A DNA stretch of 64,000 nucleotides from Chryseobacterium candidae (GTDB taxonomy: Bacteria; Bacteroidota; Bacteroidia; Flavobacteriales; Weeksellaceae): contig NZ_SDLV01000016.1 in assembly GCF_004916905.1 (NCBI RefSeq), positions 100,455 to 164,454 on the forward strand, given 5' to 3'. Shown piece by piece: positions 1-9,381 of the stretch; positions within the stretch are counted from its first letter, which is position 1, and each line of letters begins with the position of its first letter. The notes beneath the pieces are model-generated. The model searched no databases, was not told where the DNA came from, and saw nothing but the letters and a program-made list of their open reading frames with translations. A program made the translations under genes and the position numbers.

Positions 1-918
1 TACAATATTACTGCCTAATCCGGAGAATGATACAGAGAAATTAGTAGAATTAAAGTTCAAAGAACCTGTAGGAGTACAAAGTCCAAGTGCATAACGGCAT
101 TGCCCGTAAGCGCCTGTTTTTTTGGTAATCTTACTTTCGCTTTTTGCTTTTCCTAAACTGATATATCCCCAGTCACTTACATCTGCATTGGACACCGTAG
201 ACCCTGAATAATAAATGGTAATCTGATATCCTGCTTCACCTCGCTTAGATCCCCAAAGCCAGTTAGCTGTCCACCATTGTTTATACCATGTAGAAACCAC
301 TTTTGAAGCCTGATTGTTAGACGCTTCTGAATTTCCACGGGTATCCATCATCACAAGACCTCCGAAGATATTGTCCCAGATGATTCCTGAATCACCATAA
401 AAACATAGTGTGGTAAATTTCCCGCTTTTGCCGTTCCATGTTACTTCCATAACCTGGGTACCTGGTTTTACTTCTTCGGTGATGGCTTCTTTTAATCCTT
501 GTTGGGCGATTGTTAAATCCTCACCATGATACAAATCTCCAATTTTTCCGATTTTTACAGAGGATGGATCCATAATATTTCCGGAAGCAATGAACTGATC
601 TTTATCCGTAATCAGTTTTTTAGACAGTTCTACCCCTTGTTGGGTTGAAATTTTCCCCAATACAGCCACTCCCACAATCTGTAAATCATTTTTTAAATAA
701 GTTTCAAGATTTTTGGTGGATTCATTCAGTTGAAGCTGTACTGCTTCAGGAACAAGTTGAGAAGAAGAAGGAGTAATCTCTTTTTTCAGCTCATCTATGG
801 CTGTCTTAGCCTGAACCGTTTCCTGCTGATTCATTTCATTGTTTTCATTCTGGCAGCTTTGAAGTGCCATTACCAAAAGCACGGCGAAAACTTTAAAAGT
901 AGTCACTAGTTTTTTCAT
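1..918 (-). CDS. Secreted lipoprotein of unknown function, 3' end outside window
   Basis: The frame is open from an ATG at 918 to the left edge, so at least 306 residues are present and the C-terminus is missing. The N-terminus (MKKLVTTFKVFAVLLVMALQ, then SC) is a lipoprotein signal peptide with lipobox L-Q-S-C, so the mature protein should be lipidated at Cys22. After it comes a region rich in Gln and Asn and then a domain with many Trp and Gly residues (around WYKQWWTANWLWGSK) that looks like a secreted beta-rich domain. I do not recognise the family. The gene is divergent from the tat gene at 1222, and about 300 bp of non-coding sequence separates them. Confidence 0.8.
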   Translation of the reverse strand, partial: MKKLVTTFKVFAVLLVMALQSCQNENNEMNQQETVQAKTAIDELKKEITPSSSQLVPEAVQLQLNESTKNLETYLKNDLQIVGVAVLGKISTQQGVELSKKLITDKDQFIASGNIMDPSSVKIGKIGDLYHGEDLTIAQQGLKEAITEEVKPGTQVMEVTWNGKSGKFTTLCFYGDSGIIWDNIFGGLVMMDTRGNSEASNNQASKVVSTWYKQWWTANWLWGSKRGEAGYQITIYYSGSTVSNADVSDWGYISLGKAKSESKITKKTGAYGQCRYALGLCTPTGSLNFNSTNFSVSFSGLGSNIV

Positions 919-1221
919 AATTAATATTTGTTTGGTTGTGTATCATAAATATACATAATTGTTGTGTAATTCTCATTATTTTGAATTAAATATTTATTAA
1001 CTAATAGGTATTAGGTAAAAGGTAGCAGGAATTAGGGCTGAGTTTGAGAGTTTAAGGTTCAAAGTTTAAGGTTATGAGTAACCCGAAACTTGCAACACCC
1101 CAAAAACCAGCAACAAATTAAACTCGTACCCGAAACCCCCAGAACTTTATAAAATCTTAAAATTTGTTTAAATTTTTAGTTTACAGTCCATAAATGCAAT
1201 AATCTTTTGTAATTTTACAAC

Positions 1222-1563
1222 ATGGAATTAAGCATTGGAGAAATGGCACTTATTGCCATTGCAATCGTTGTATTATTCGGTCCGGATAAACTGCCTCAGA
1301 TTGCGCGTGACTTAGGTGCAGGCGTTAGAAAGATGCGTGGGGCAGTGGAAGACATTAAAACCGAAATCATGAAAGAAACAGATAATCCTGTTTCTGAAAT
1401 CAAGCGTGAGATTGAGAAGGTAAAAGATGCTGCAAAGGATTTCAACCCGATGAATGATATCCAGAAAGATATTCTGACGGAACCTTCTTCAGTGGCTTCC
1501 AATGAACCTCCAAAACCGAAACCTGCAGATGATGAGACTTATGAAGGACCTGTAAGCAGATAA
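1222..1563 (+). CDS. tatA: Sec-independent protein translocase subunit TatA/TatB
   Basis: This is a 113-residue protein with the standard TatA/B plan: a short N-terminal membrane helix (about residues 5-20), the hinge FGPDKLPQ (about 19-26), an amphipathic helix (26-45) and a polar, Lys/Glu/Pro-rich tail. It forms the pore or receptor part of the twin-arginine translocase in the inner membrane. Bacteroidota often carry more than one TatA/B-like gene, and sequence alone does not separate TatA from TatB here. It is followed after 2 bp by the PAP2 gene, so the two and the TPR gene are probably one transcript. Confidence 0.85.
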   Translation: MELSIGEMALIAIAIVVLFGPDKLPQIARDLGAGVRKMRGAVEDIKTEIMKETDNPVSEIKREIEKVKDAAKDFNPMNDIQKDILTEPSSVASNEPPKPKPADDETYEGPVSR

Positions 1564-1565
1564 TC

Positions 1566-2132
1566 ATGGAGGAAATCATTCAGGAAGATAAGAAGGTATT
1601 TCTTTACCTTAATAATTTGGGGGATTCATCTTTCGATCAGTTCTGGATGCTGATTTCCAGTACCTGGATCTGGGTGCCTCTTTATATTATATTTCTTTAT
1701 TTTTTATACAAAAACCACAAACTAAGATCATTAGTTTTTATCCTTATATTTCTGGCTATTGGAGCAACGGTTTCTGATCAGTTAGCCAGTGTCTTCAAAT
1801 ATGGTGTGGCGAGGTTAAGACCTTGTCATGATCCTACTCTGGAACATCATATGAGAATTGTGAAATGCGGTGGACAGTTTGGGTTTTATTCTGCTCATGC
1901 TTCCAATACATTCTTTTTGGCATCCTTTTTAAGTATTTTGTTAAAAAATAAGCTTAAGTGGTTTCCATATGCTATATTTGTATGGGCTATAGTGGTTTCC
2001 TACAGCCGCATATATTTAGGAGTGCATTTCCCGATAGATATTTTGGTGGGGGCGTTTGTTGGATCTTTATTGGGAGTGATATTTGGTGCACTCGCCAAAA
2101 AAGTCATCAACAAACAAACTATAAATTCATGA
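1566..2132 (+). CDS. PAP2-superfamily membrane phosphatase
   Basis: A 188-residue integral membrane protein with the three phosphatidic acid phosphatase type 2 motifs: K-x6-RP (KYGVARLRP, about residue 78-86), SAHASN in place of PSGH (about 109) and SRIYLGVHFPID (about 147-158) containing the nucleophile-activating His and Asp. Likely substrates are undecaprenyl pyrophosphate or lipid phosphates at the inner membrane; the exact substrate cannot be told. Its TGA stop overlaps the ATG of the next gene (ATGA at 2129-2132), so it is translationally coupled. It also shows that TGA is a true stop in this genome. Confidence 0.85.
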   Translation: MEEIIQEDKKVFLYLNNLGDSSFDQFWMLISSTWIWVPLYIIFLYFLYKNHKLRSLVFILIFLAIGATVSDQLASVFKYGVARLRPCHDPTLEHHMRIVKCGGQFGFYSAHASNTFFLASFLSILLKNKLKWFPYAIFVWAIVVSYSRIYLGVHFPIDILVGAFVGSLLGVIFGALAKKVINKQTINS

Positions 2133-2941
2133 AAAAAACTTTACTGGTAGTAACTTCCCTCTGTTTCTCAATTAACTTCTATGCCCAGGATAAAAAACTG
2201 GCTGAAGAATGCTTCCAAAAAGCTGATTATAAATGTGCAGAAGAGCAATATTTAAAACTGGCAGAAAAAGAACAGATCCAAAAATTTCAATCAGAATATT
2301 ACGATTATCTGGGTACAGCTCAGAGAAGGCTTGGAAAGACCACTCAGGCTTTTAAATCCTATGAATCTGCTTTGAAAGCCAATCCCTTGTCTGTTTCCGT
2401 TTATGCCAATCTTTCATCACTTTACAGTCAGAAAGGAAATAAGGTAAAAGCGCTGGAATATATAGAAAAAGGACTTCAGTTGAATGCTGAAACTCCGGAT
2501 CTGTATCTTACCCGTTCCAAAATTTACGACAGTCAGGGAAAAAAAGATCTTGCCATCAAAGATCTTAATCAGATTCTGACTTTTGCTCCTGATAATCTTT
2601 TTGCGAAGACAGGGCTGGCCAATCTGAAAAAAAATAATGGTGACCTGGACGGAGCTTTAAAAGATTATAATCAACTTCTTTCCGAAAAACCGGAATCATT
2701 GCTTTATAATGGTCGTGCAGATGTTTATTTTAAAATGAAAAAATACAAGGAAGCGCTTACGGATGCCAATAAAGCAATTTCCATAGACCCGAAATTTGCA
2801 CAATCTTATGTGAGCAAAGCAATGATCCTGTTCGATACTTCCAAAATTAAGGAAGCCTGCGAAAATCTTGATAAGGCTGTAGCTTTAGGCTATGAAAAAG
2901 CAGTGCTGACAGATGTTTATGCTAGATGTGTAAAGAAATAA
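2129..2941 (+). CDS. Secreted TPR-repeat protein
   Basis: I chose the ATG at 2129 because it opens a clear signal peptide (MKKTLLVVTSLCFSINFYAQ) and overlaps the PAP2 stop as ATGA; the frame is open further upstream but there it runs out of frame inside the PAP2 gene. The 270-residue product contains about six tandem tetratricopeptide repeats with the usual spacing of W/Y, G, Y, A and P positions (for example LGKTTQAFKSYESALKANP). Such periplasmic TPR proteins act as scaffolds for protein-protein contacts; the partner is unknown. Confidence 0.85.
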   Translation: MKKTLLVVTSLCFSINFYAQDKKLAEECFQKADYKCAEEQYLKLAEKEQIQKFQSEYYDYLGTAQRRLGKTTQAFKSYESALKANPLSVSVYANLSSLYSQKGNKVKALEYIEKGLQLNAETPDLYLTRSKIYDSQGKKDLAIKDLNQILTFAPDNLFAKTGLANLKKNNGDLDGALKDYNQLLSEKPESLLYNGRADVYFKMKKYKEALTDANKAISIDPKFAQSYVSKAMILFDTSKIKEACENLDKAVALGYEKAVLTDVYARCVKK

Positions 2942-3010
2942 ATTACAAAATTCCAATCCAGATCATATAAATAAATCCATACTAAAAAACGAATAAAGAG
3001 ATAGAGAGAG

Positions 3011-3463
3011 ATGTTGAATATTGTTCTTGTAGAGCCTGAAATACCCAATAATACCGGAAATATCGGAAGATTATGTGTAGGAACCGAAAGCAGATTACAC
3101 CTGATTCATCCCTTTGGATTTGTAATTAATGATAAAAACCTGAAGCGTTCCGGATTGGATTACTGGGTACATCTTGATGTTTCTGAATATGCAGATGTGG
3201 AAGAATGGGCTAAAAATATTCCTGATCGGTCCCGTGTGTTTTTAATGAGTTCACATGCTGAAAAATCATATCTTGAAACTGAGTTTCAGGACGGAGATTG
3301 GTTAGTTTTCGGAAAGGAGAGTGTGGGATTGAGTAAAGAGGTTTTAGACCGTTTTGAAAATCATTTAACCATTCCTATGTCGAAACTTATCAGGAGCTTT
3401 AATATTGCCAATTCCGTTGCTTTTGTAGTGGGTGAAGCAAAGAGGCAGATCAGCCTGAAATAA
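3011..3463 (+). CDS. trmL: tRNA (cytidine(34)-2'-O)-methyltransferase
   Basis: A 150-residue SPOUT-family methyltransferase of standard TrmL length. It opens with MLNIVLVEPEIPNNTGNIGR, the family signature with the conserved Asn and Arg, and ends with the knotted SAM-binding segment (LVFGKESVGL and IPMSKLIRSFNIANSVAFVV). It methylates the ribose of the wobble base of tRNA-Leu species in the cytoplasm. A purine-rich GAGAGAG lies just before the ATG, unusual for this phylum. It is convergent with rlmH, with a palindromic element between them. Confidence 0.92.
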   Translation: MLNIVLVEPEIPNNTGNIGRLCVGTESRLHLIHPFGFVINDKNLKRSGLDYWVHLDVSEYADVEEWAKNIPDRSRVFLMSSHAEKSYLETEFQDGDWLVFGKESVGLSKEVLDRFENHLTIPMSKLIRSFNIANSVAFVVGEAKRQISLK

Positions 3464-3609
3464 AAAAGAGTTTGTCTCAAAAATGTCATTCTGAATACAG
3501 ACTGAAAGTCTGCGAACGTAGTTCAGAAATGTAATGAAGAATCCCATACTTTTGGTTATAATGAGATTCTTCCTTTGTCAGAATGACATTCTTGAGAGCC
3601 TCTTTTGTT
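3464..3609. repeat. Long inverted-repeat element between convergent genes
   Basis: The outer arms (about 3466-3494, AGAGTTTGTCTCAAAAATGT then CATTCTGA; and about 3579-3607) are near-perfect reverse complements, and an inner pair GAAGAATC / GATTCTTC is nested inside (3537-3575). The element fills the whole gap between trmL and rlmH. Its core (GTCATTCTGA) is of the kind seen as scattered REP-like units in Flavobacteriia. It probably acts as a bidirectional terminator or a non-autonomous transposon relic. Confidence 0.7.
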
Positions 3610-4083
3610 TTAATCGTTATGATAAGGTTTTCCCTGCAGAATCTGGTCGGCACGGTAAAGCTGTTCTACAATAAACAGGCGGATCATCTGATGGGTAAAC
3701 GTCATTTTGGATAAAGACATTTTTTCATTAGCTCTGCTGTAGATCTCTTCAGAAAAACCATAAGCTCCTCCAATCAGAATATGTACTTTTTTTACAGAAG
3801 AATTCATCCAGGTATCAATTTTCTGGGAAAATTCGCGGCTGGTAAACTGTTTTCCCCTTTCATCAAGAATCACAACCAGGTCGTTTTTATCAATATGGTT
3901 TACAAATAACTTGGCTTCTTCTTTTTTAAGAAGGTCCGGAGATAGGTTTTTGGCATTTTTTACATCCGGAATTTCTGTAATTTCAAAATTCCAGTGTTTG
4001 GGTAAACGGTTGAGATAATAATTGATTAAAGAGGCTATTTCTTTATCATCTGTTTTACCGATACAAAGTAAACTGATTCGCAT
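3610..4083 (-). CDS. rlmH: 23S rRNA (pseudouridine(1915)-N3)-methyltransferase
   Basis: I start at 4083 (MRISLLCIGKT), which gives 157 residues, the normal RlmH length; an in-frame upstream start would add 12 residues with no homology. The SPOUT knot is visible as VVILDERGKQFTSREFSQ, ILIGGAYGF and SLSKMTFTHQMIRLFIVEQLYRA, all conserved in RlmH. It methylates pseudouridine 1915 in helix 69 of 23S rRNA in the assembled 70S ribosome. Confidence 0.93.
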   Translation of the reverse strand: MRISLLCIGKTDDKEIASLINYYLNRLPKHWNFEITEIPDVKNAKNLSPDLLKKEEAKLFVNHIDKNDLVVILDERGKQFTSREFSQKIDTWMNSSVKKVHILIGGAYGFSEEIYSRANEKMSLSKMTFTHQMIRLFIVEQLYRADQILQGKPYHND

Positions 4084-4222
4084 TGTAAGAAGTTTCAGAG
4101 GGCAAAGATAGGGCTTCATACGGCAAGTTCAAAGTTTTGAGATTTCAGGGTTATTTTGTTGGCAGTTCTTTAAAGGTAAGGGTTAATAAATTGATTCAAC
4201 GATCCGTTTTAGTAATAATAGT

Positions 4223-4295
4223 TTCAACAGGCTCAGCCTGACAATGTCTGAAAAACTTCGGTTGGTATTCAGGTTGTCACCCTGAGCCTGTCGAA
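4223..4295. repeat. REP-like inverted repeat
   Basis: The arms 4223-4244 and 4274-4295 pair in about 19 of 22 positions (TTCAACAGGCTCAGCCTGAC versus the reverse complement of a CACCCTGAGCCTGTCGAA sequence). The unit CCTGAGCCTGTCGAAGGG is a common intergenic repeat of Bacteroidota. It lies in the 384-bp gap between rlmH and the yihY gene; apart from the promoter noted separately, nothing else is evident in that gap. Confidence 0.7.
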
Positions 4296-4476
4296 GGGTT
4301 ATGAATATAAATACCTTTTTTAATGATTAATATCGAGTATTAATTCAAGGGATAAGTCTATAACCTGAATCTGATATTTTCTTAGAAATAGCTATTCCCT
4401 GATCCCTGCTACCCCTGACATCTATCATCTGCAGCCTAATTCCGTTCTATCTTTTTCCTATTTAATTTAATTCCCC

Positions 4477-4484
4477 TACCTTTG
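4477..4484 (+). promoter_or_regulatory. Probable -7 box (TAnnTTTG)
   Basis: TACCTTTG fits the Bacteroidota -7 consensus TAnnTTTG exactly and lies 20 bp before the ATG at 4504. I do not see a good -33 TTG at the expected distance. Confidence 0.5.
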
Positions 4485-4503
4485 TATAAAGACAAACAGA
4501 TCG

Positions 4504-5517
4504 ATGAGTGTAAAGGTTCCCAGATTTATTTTAAAGATTCAAGAGTTTTTCGACAGCATTCATATTCCTGTTTTGGGAATATCACTCTGGCAGATGTTTC
4601 AGATCTATATCTCCGGGATTTTTAAAGGAAAAATAGGGCGAAAAGCAGCGGCTATTTCCTGGAGCTTTACCATAAGTCTGTTTCCTTTTATCCTTTTTTT
4701 GCTCTCTGTACTGCCTCATATGCCGCTATATGATGAGCTTCAGTTCTATATTTTTGATGTGCTGCTGCATAATGTTTTTCCATCCAATATGGAAGGAGAT
4801 GTAAAAGGGTACATTGTAAGCAATATCATTCCGAATATGAAAGGAATCAGTAACCTGACCATTCTTCTGGCGCTTGTTTTCGCTACAAATGGTACATTTT
4901 CCCTGATCAATGGATTTAATGAAAATACAGATGAAAAATTAAGTGATGTCAAAGAGTTTATCCTTTCATTCTTTATCACCATAGGCTTTATCACTATCGT
5001 TTTCTTAACCCTTTTCGGAGTGTATTACACAGAGGTGGTAATGAAGCTTTTTAAACCTGCTTACGATGTTTCATGGCTTGTAGATAACTTATCCAAAATT
5101 ATCGGATTTGTTTCTTTCCCGCTTTTTTATTTTATACTTCTTACGCTATTTTACTGGTTGGGAACTGTTAAGATTACAAGATTCCGGCAGGCGGTTCCGG
5201 GAGCAATTCTGACCACGGTACTGTTTGTAGCTACTACTTATATTTTTGCCATTTATGTAAAGGATATTGCACGATATAATGTACTTTACGGCTCCATTGG
5301 CAGTATGATTCTACTGATGGTTTGGGTAAATGTAAATGTATATCTCCTTTTATTCGGGAATGAGCTGAATATGGCGATCCGAAAACTCAGAATAGAAAAA
5401 CTGCTGTCTGATGAGATCCGGAAAGAAGCCTCAGGATATCATGCTCAGATTACTGAACCGGACTTTGATAATCATGAGGAACACAAAAGAAAATTGGAGA
5501 ACCGGAAGAAAGATTAA
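4504..5517 (+). CDS. YihY/virulence factor BrkB family inner-membrane protein
   Basis: A 337-residue protein with about six membrane segments and the YihY signature near the N-terminus (GRKAAAISWSFTISLFPFIL) and the C-terminal membrane part (YGSIGSMILLMVWVNVNVYL). A charged, Lys/Glu-rich tail of about 40 residues follows. The family was once misnamed RNase BN; the molecular function is unknown. It converges on nhaA with a 4-bp overlap of the stop codons. Confidence 0.88.
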   Translation: MSVKVPRFILKIQEFFDSIHIPVLGISLWQMFQIYISGIFKGKIGRKAAAISWSFTISLFPFILFLLSVLPHMPLYDELQFYIFDVLLHNVFPSNMEGDVKGYIVSNIIPNMKGISNLTILLALVFATNGTFSLINGFNENTDEKLSDVKEFILSFFITIGFITIVFLTLFGVYYTEVVMKLFKPAYDVSWLVDNLSKIIGFVSFPLFYFILLTLFYWLGTVKITRFRQAVPGAILTTVLFVATTYIFAIYVKDIARYNVLYGSIGSMILLMVWVNVNVYLLLFGNELNMAIRKLRIEKLLSDEIRKEASGYHAQITEPDFDNHEEHKRKLENRKKD

Positions 5518-6692
5518 TTCTCTTCCAGTTCAGGGTTTTCTTTTGAGCTTACACTTAGTATGATAAATCCGGCAATTGCAGCAATAAAGGAGGCAATCAG
5601 GATTGCAAACTTCGCTTCATCCTGAATAGGAATTTCTCCTTTGAAAGAAAGCAATGCAATAAAAATAGACATGGTAAACCCGATTCCGGCTAGTAATCCT
5701 ACACCAAACATCTGAAGCCAGTTGCTATTTTGAGGCAGTGAGCTGAGTTTTAATTTGATGGCAATCAATGAAAATAAATTGATACCAATCAGTTTACCTA
5801 ATACCAGTCCACAGATAATTCCCAACCCTAATGTGCTTGTGACTCCTGCTACCATTTCACTGGAAAAAGTGATATTGGTATTCGTTAAAGCAAATATCGG
5901 CATGATCAGAAAACTTACCGGGATATGAAGCTGATGCTCCAGTTTTTCTAATGGTGAGATTTCTACATTGGAAGCATTCGTAGGAATTGAAAAAGCAAGC
6001 ACAACACCTGCTATCGTAGCATGAATTCCGGAATGATGAAGGAAATACCATAAAAATAATCCCGGAATGATATAAAATACAGTTTTTGTTACTTTTAAAA
6101 AGTTTAACATAAAAAGTAAGGCTGTTACCCCGAAAGATAACAGGAGATAGCTCCAGTGGATTTGCTCTGTATAGAAAATCGCAATTACTAAAATAGCTCC
6201 CAGGTCGTCTACAATAGCTAATGCAGCCAAAAATATCTTAATAGAATTAGGAATCTTTTTACCTAACATCGAAATGATAGCCAGCGAAAATGCAATATCT
6301 GTTGCCATAGGAATTCCCCAGCCATTGCTGTATTCCGTTCCTGTATTGAAAATGCTGTATATTACAGCAGGAACAAGCATTCCGCCAACGGCTGCAAAAA
6401 TAGGGAGGGAAGCATTTTTAAAAGATGAAAGTTCACCTTCTACAAGTTCACGTTTTATTTCAAGGCCTACCAGAAGGAAAAATACAGCCATCAGTCCGTC
6501 ATTGATCCAGATGCTGATAGGATATTCCAATCCAAAAAGATGAGTGCCGGCTTTCTGGTTTAAAAAAAGCTGAAAGTCCTCTGCGGCAGATGAGTTGGCA
6601 ATAAGCAATGAAATCAGTACACAGAAAATAAGAATAATTCCTGAGGACTGACTGTTGTTGAAAAAATTTTTAAAATAAAGGGATAAATTCAT
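5514..6692 (-). CDS. nhaA: Na+/H+ antiporter NhaA
   Basis: A 392-residue, about 12-segment inner-membrane antiporter of standard length. The conserved ATDIAFSLAI segment and the ion-binding double Asp in LAIVDDLGAIL are present, as is the N-terminal IWINDGLMAVFFLLVGLEIK block. It exchanges cytoplasmic Na+ or Li+ for protons and supports pH and salt homeostasis. It is 2 bp downstream of the rel gene stop in the same direction, so it may be co-transcribed. Confidence 0.94.
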   Translation of the reverse strand: MNLSLYFKNFFNNSQSSGIILIFCVLISLLIANSSAAEDFQLFLNQKAGTHLFGLEYPISIWINDGLMAVFFLLVGLEIKRELVEGELSSFKNASLPIFAAVGGMLVPAVIYSIFNTGTEYSNGWGIPMATDIAFSLAIISMLGKKIPNSIKIFLAALAIVDDLGAILVIAIFYTEQIHWSYLLLSFGVTALLFMLNFLKVTKTVFYIIPGLFLWYFLHHSGIHATIAGVVLAFSIPTNASNVEISPLEKLEHQLHIPVSFLIMPIFALTNTNITFSSEMVAGVTSTLGLGIICGLVLGKLIGINLFSLIAIKLKLSSLPQNSNWLQMFGVGLLAGIGFTMSIFIALLSFKGEIPIQDEAKFAILIASFIAAIAGFIILSVSSKENPELEEN

Positions 6693-6694
6693 GT

Positions 6695-8905
6695 TTATGA
6701 TTGTACTCGTCTCACTCTTGAAACTCCGTTAATATTTTTAAGTTTTTTAAAGGTCTCTTCCAGCTGACCTTTATTTTTGACTTCGAGGTTGATATTTCCT
6801 GTGAAAACACCATTGTTGGATTCAATAGACATACTTTTCATATCCATCCCCATACTTCCACTGATGACCGTTGTGATATCATTAATCATCCCCATTCTGT
6901 CAAGTCCTTCAATTTCAATTTTTACTCTGTTCATGAAGCTTTCCGCATTCACCCACTTGGCAGGAATGACGCGGTAATCATACTGTGCTCTCAGATTGAT
7001 GGCATTCGGACAGTTGTCACTATGTACCTTTATTCCGTCTGAGATCGTAATAAATCCGAAGATTTTGTCTCCCGGAATTACTGTGCAGCACTTTGCATAG
7101 GTGTAGTTAAGTTTCTCTTCATCCTTTCCAAAGACAATCATGTCAAGGTTTTCCTCTTTAAGGTCCTCAAAATGCTGACTTTTATTAGGTGATTTTCTGA
7201 ATCTTGAAAGTAAGTTATTGAATACGTTTTTGCTTTCTATATATTTTCTCAGGCTGCTTACATCCAGTTCATTACTTTGGAATTTAAGGAAGAGCTCCTG
7301 AGATGATTTTAAATTAAAGAATTTTTGAAGTTTATTAATTTCATCATCATTAAAATTGATTTTCGCATGACGAAGCTTTCTCTGCAGGATTTCTTTTCCT
7401 TCTTCTACCAGCTGGTTTTTCTGAGAGTTCAGATAACCCTTGATTTTGGATTTGGCTTTCGAAGTCACAACGAATTCCAGCCAATCCGATTTAGGTTTCT
7501 GGTTTTGGGAAGACAGGATGTCTACCTGATCTCCGTTTTGAAGAATGTAAGAAATAGGAACCAGTTTTCCGTTGATTTTAGCTCCCAGACATTTCATTCC
7601 CAGATCAGAGTGAACAGAGAAGGCAAAATCTAAAGCAGTAGCATTAGTCGGAAGGATTTTAATTTCTCCTTTTGGCGTAAAGACAAATACTTCTTTGGAA
7701 TATAGGTTAAGCTTAATATTGTCCAAAAGTTCCGAAGTGGAAAGGTTCTGCTGCTGTTCAAGTACTTCACGGATCTCGGTTACCCATCTTTCAAAATTTC
7801 TGTCATCAGAACTCTGTTTGTATCCTTCTTTGTATTTATAGTGTGCAGCAACTCCTTTTTCAGCAATTTCATCCATTCTTTCGGAACGGATCTGTACTTC
7901 AATCCATTTTTTATCCGGTCCTAAAACGGTTAAATGTAAACTTTCGTATCCTGTGGAACGGGGCTGCGTAATCCAGTCACGCATTCTGGAAGGGTTACTG
8001 TGGTATACATCCGTAACGATAGAGTAGATCTTCCACGCCAGGAATTTTTCATTTTTCGCATCAGATTTATAAATAATTCTAATGGCGTAGTTATCAAATA
8101 CCTCTTCAAAGGAAACCCCCTGTTTCAGCATCTTTCTGTAAATGGAAGAAATAGCTTTAGCACGGCCTTTGATTTTAAAGTTTAAGCCTTCTTCATTAAG
8201 TCTTTCGGATACTTCCTTCTTAAATTCTTCGATATATCTTTCACGGCTTTCCTTGGCCAGTTCCAATTTCTCTGTGATCTCGTTATATACTTCGGGACTG
8301 TTATATTTTAAGGAAAGATCTTCCAGCTCAGATTTAATATTATACAATCCAAGACGGTGAGCCATGGGAGCATAGATATACACTGTTTCCGAAGCAATTT
8401 TTTTCTGCTTATCCGGAGCCATGCTTTCCAGAGTCCTCATATTATGGAGACGGTCTGCAATTTTAATCAGAATCACCCTGAAATCCTCGGATAATGTCAA
8501 CAACAGTTTTCTGTAGTTTTCAGACTGCACAGAAATATTCTGGTGGTTCATGATGGAAATTTTGGTCAGTCCATTCACGATATTGGCAATCTTTTCTCCG
8601 AATATTTTTTTAAGGTCTTCGTAAGTGTAATCAGAATCTTCAATCACATCGTGCAAAAGCGCACAGGCAATAGAAGTAGCACCCAAGCCAATCTCTGTTG
8701 CTACAATTTTAGCAACAGCAATAGGATGGTAGATGTAAGGTTCTCCGGATTTTCTCCTTTGATCCTTATGGGCATCCAGTGCGATATCGAATGCCTTTCG
8801 GATGAGCTTATTGTTTTCCTCATCCAATGTTCTGTATGTGTTAGAAATCAGATCCTTATATCTGGCAAGGATCTCTTTATTCTCTTGTTCTAAATCGTAG
8901 CTCAT
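6695..8905 (-). CDS. rel: Bifunctional (p)ppGpp synthetase/hydrolase (Rel/SpoT type)
   Basis: A 736-residue long RSH protein. The N-terminal HD hydrolase domain has HKDQRRKSGEPYIYHP and HDVIED. The synthetase domain has RSTGYESLHLTV and the EVQIRSERMDEIAEKGVAAHYKYKEG block. A TGS domain (VFTPKGEIKILPTNATALDF) and a C-terminal ACT domain follow. Because the HD motif is intact, the enzyme should both make and degrade the stringent-response alarmone. The ACT and TGS regions sense the ribosome and starvation signals. It is probably the main RSH of the cell. Confidence 0.93.
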   Translation of the reverse strand: MSYDLEQENKEILARYKDLISNTYRTLDEENNKLIRKAFDIALDAHKDQRRKSGEPYIYHPIAVAKIVATEIGLGATSIACALLHDVIEDSDYTYEDLKKIFGEKIANIVNGLTKISIMNHQNISVQSENYRKLLLTLSEDFRVILIKIADRLHNMRTLESMAPDKQKKIASETVYIYAPMAHRLGLYNIKSELEDLSLKYNSPEVYNEITEKLELAKESRERYIEEFKKEVSERLNEEGLNFKIKGRAKAISSIYRKMLKQGVSFEEVFDNYAIRIIYKSDAKNEKFLAWKIYSIVTDVYHSNPSRMRDWITQPRSTGYESLHLTVLGPDKKWIEVQIRSERMDEIAEKGVAAHYKYKEGYKQSSDDRNFERWVTEIREVLEQQQNLSTSELLDNIKLNLYSKEVFVFTPKGEIKILPTNATALDFAFSVHSDLGMKCLGAKINGKLVPISYILQNGDQVDILSSQNQKPKSDWLEFVVTSKAKSKIKGYLNSQKNQLVEEGKEILQRKLRHAKINFNDDEINKLQKFFNLKSSQELFLKFQSNELDVSSLRKYIESKNVFNNLLSRFRKSPNKSQHFEDLKEENLDMIVFGKDEEKLNYTYAKCCTVIPGDKIFGFITISDGIKVHSDNCPNAINLRAQYDYRVIPAKWVNAESFMNRVKIEIEGLDRMGMINDITTVISGSMGMDMKSMSIESNNGVFTGNINLEVKNKGQLEETFKKLKNINGVSRVRRVQS

Positions 8906-8963
8906 TTGTGCGTATGCCTATAATTAGACGAAAATACGAAAATTTTTAGTTTTTTCAAACATA

Positions 8964-8992
8964 AAAGATCCGCAGTGTACACTACGGATCTT
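8964..8992 (-). terminator. Hairpin terminator
   Basis: AAGATCCGCAGTG and ACTACGGATCTT form a stem with one mismatch, followed on the minus strand by TTTTATG. It lies just past the stop of the 9016-9381 gene and before rel. Confidence 0.7.
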
Positions 8993-9015
8993 CGGTTATT
9001 AGATTTTTATATCGA

Positions 9016-9381
9016 TTAGAATTTCACTTCAGAATTCATACCATCGCTTGATGTTTTGATTTTAATTTCCGGGCTGTTATGAATTTCAGCTCTGTTTCTT
9101 GCATCAATATACCTTTTAATCGTATCATAATTGGTTTCATTAATGTTCATATTTTCGAACAGATACGATTTCAATGCTGCATTCTGAATAAATGCGCTCC
9201 GTGCAAGGTCAATCTGATTGATATCATTTACAGTAACACTTGCCAGATATTGGGAGTTATTAGAATCATTGTTAAGGTACACAATGTAATCTGAGTTTTC
9301 AAATCCTGAATTTTCCAGATCACTTTCCAGTTTTTTGTAGTCGCTGTGATAATCAAATACTCCAGCTAATATATGTGACAT
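9016..9381 (-). CDS. Small hypothetical protein, possible YflT-type stress domain
   Basis: A 121-residue soluble protein starting MSHILAGVFDYHSDYKKLESDLENSGF. The opening beta strand, then an acidic helix separated by a Gly, resembles the general-stress domain of the YflT/17M type, where a short ferredoxin-like fold is common, but the match is weak and I would not assign a function. The hairpin at 8964-8992 ends its transcript. The 240 bp upstream (9382-9623) show no gene. Confidence 0.6.
   Translation of the reverse strand: MSHILAGVFDYHSDYKKLESDLENSGFENSDYIVYLNNDSNNSQYLASVTVNDINQIDLARSAFIQNAALKSYLFENMNINETNYDTIKRYIDARNRAEIHNSPEIKIKTSSDGMNSEVKF

Noticed and set aside
1958..2128. Longer version of the TPR protein starting at 1958
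   Set aside because: The extra residues are an out-of-frame reading of the PAP2 gene; a signal peptide starts at the ATG at 2129.
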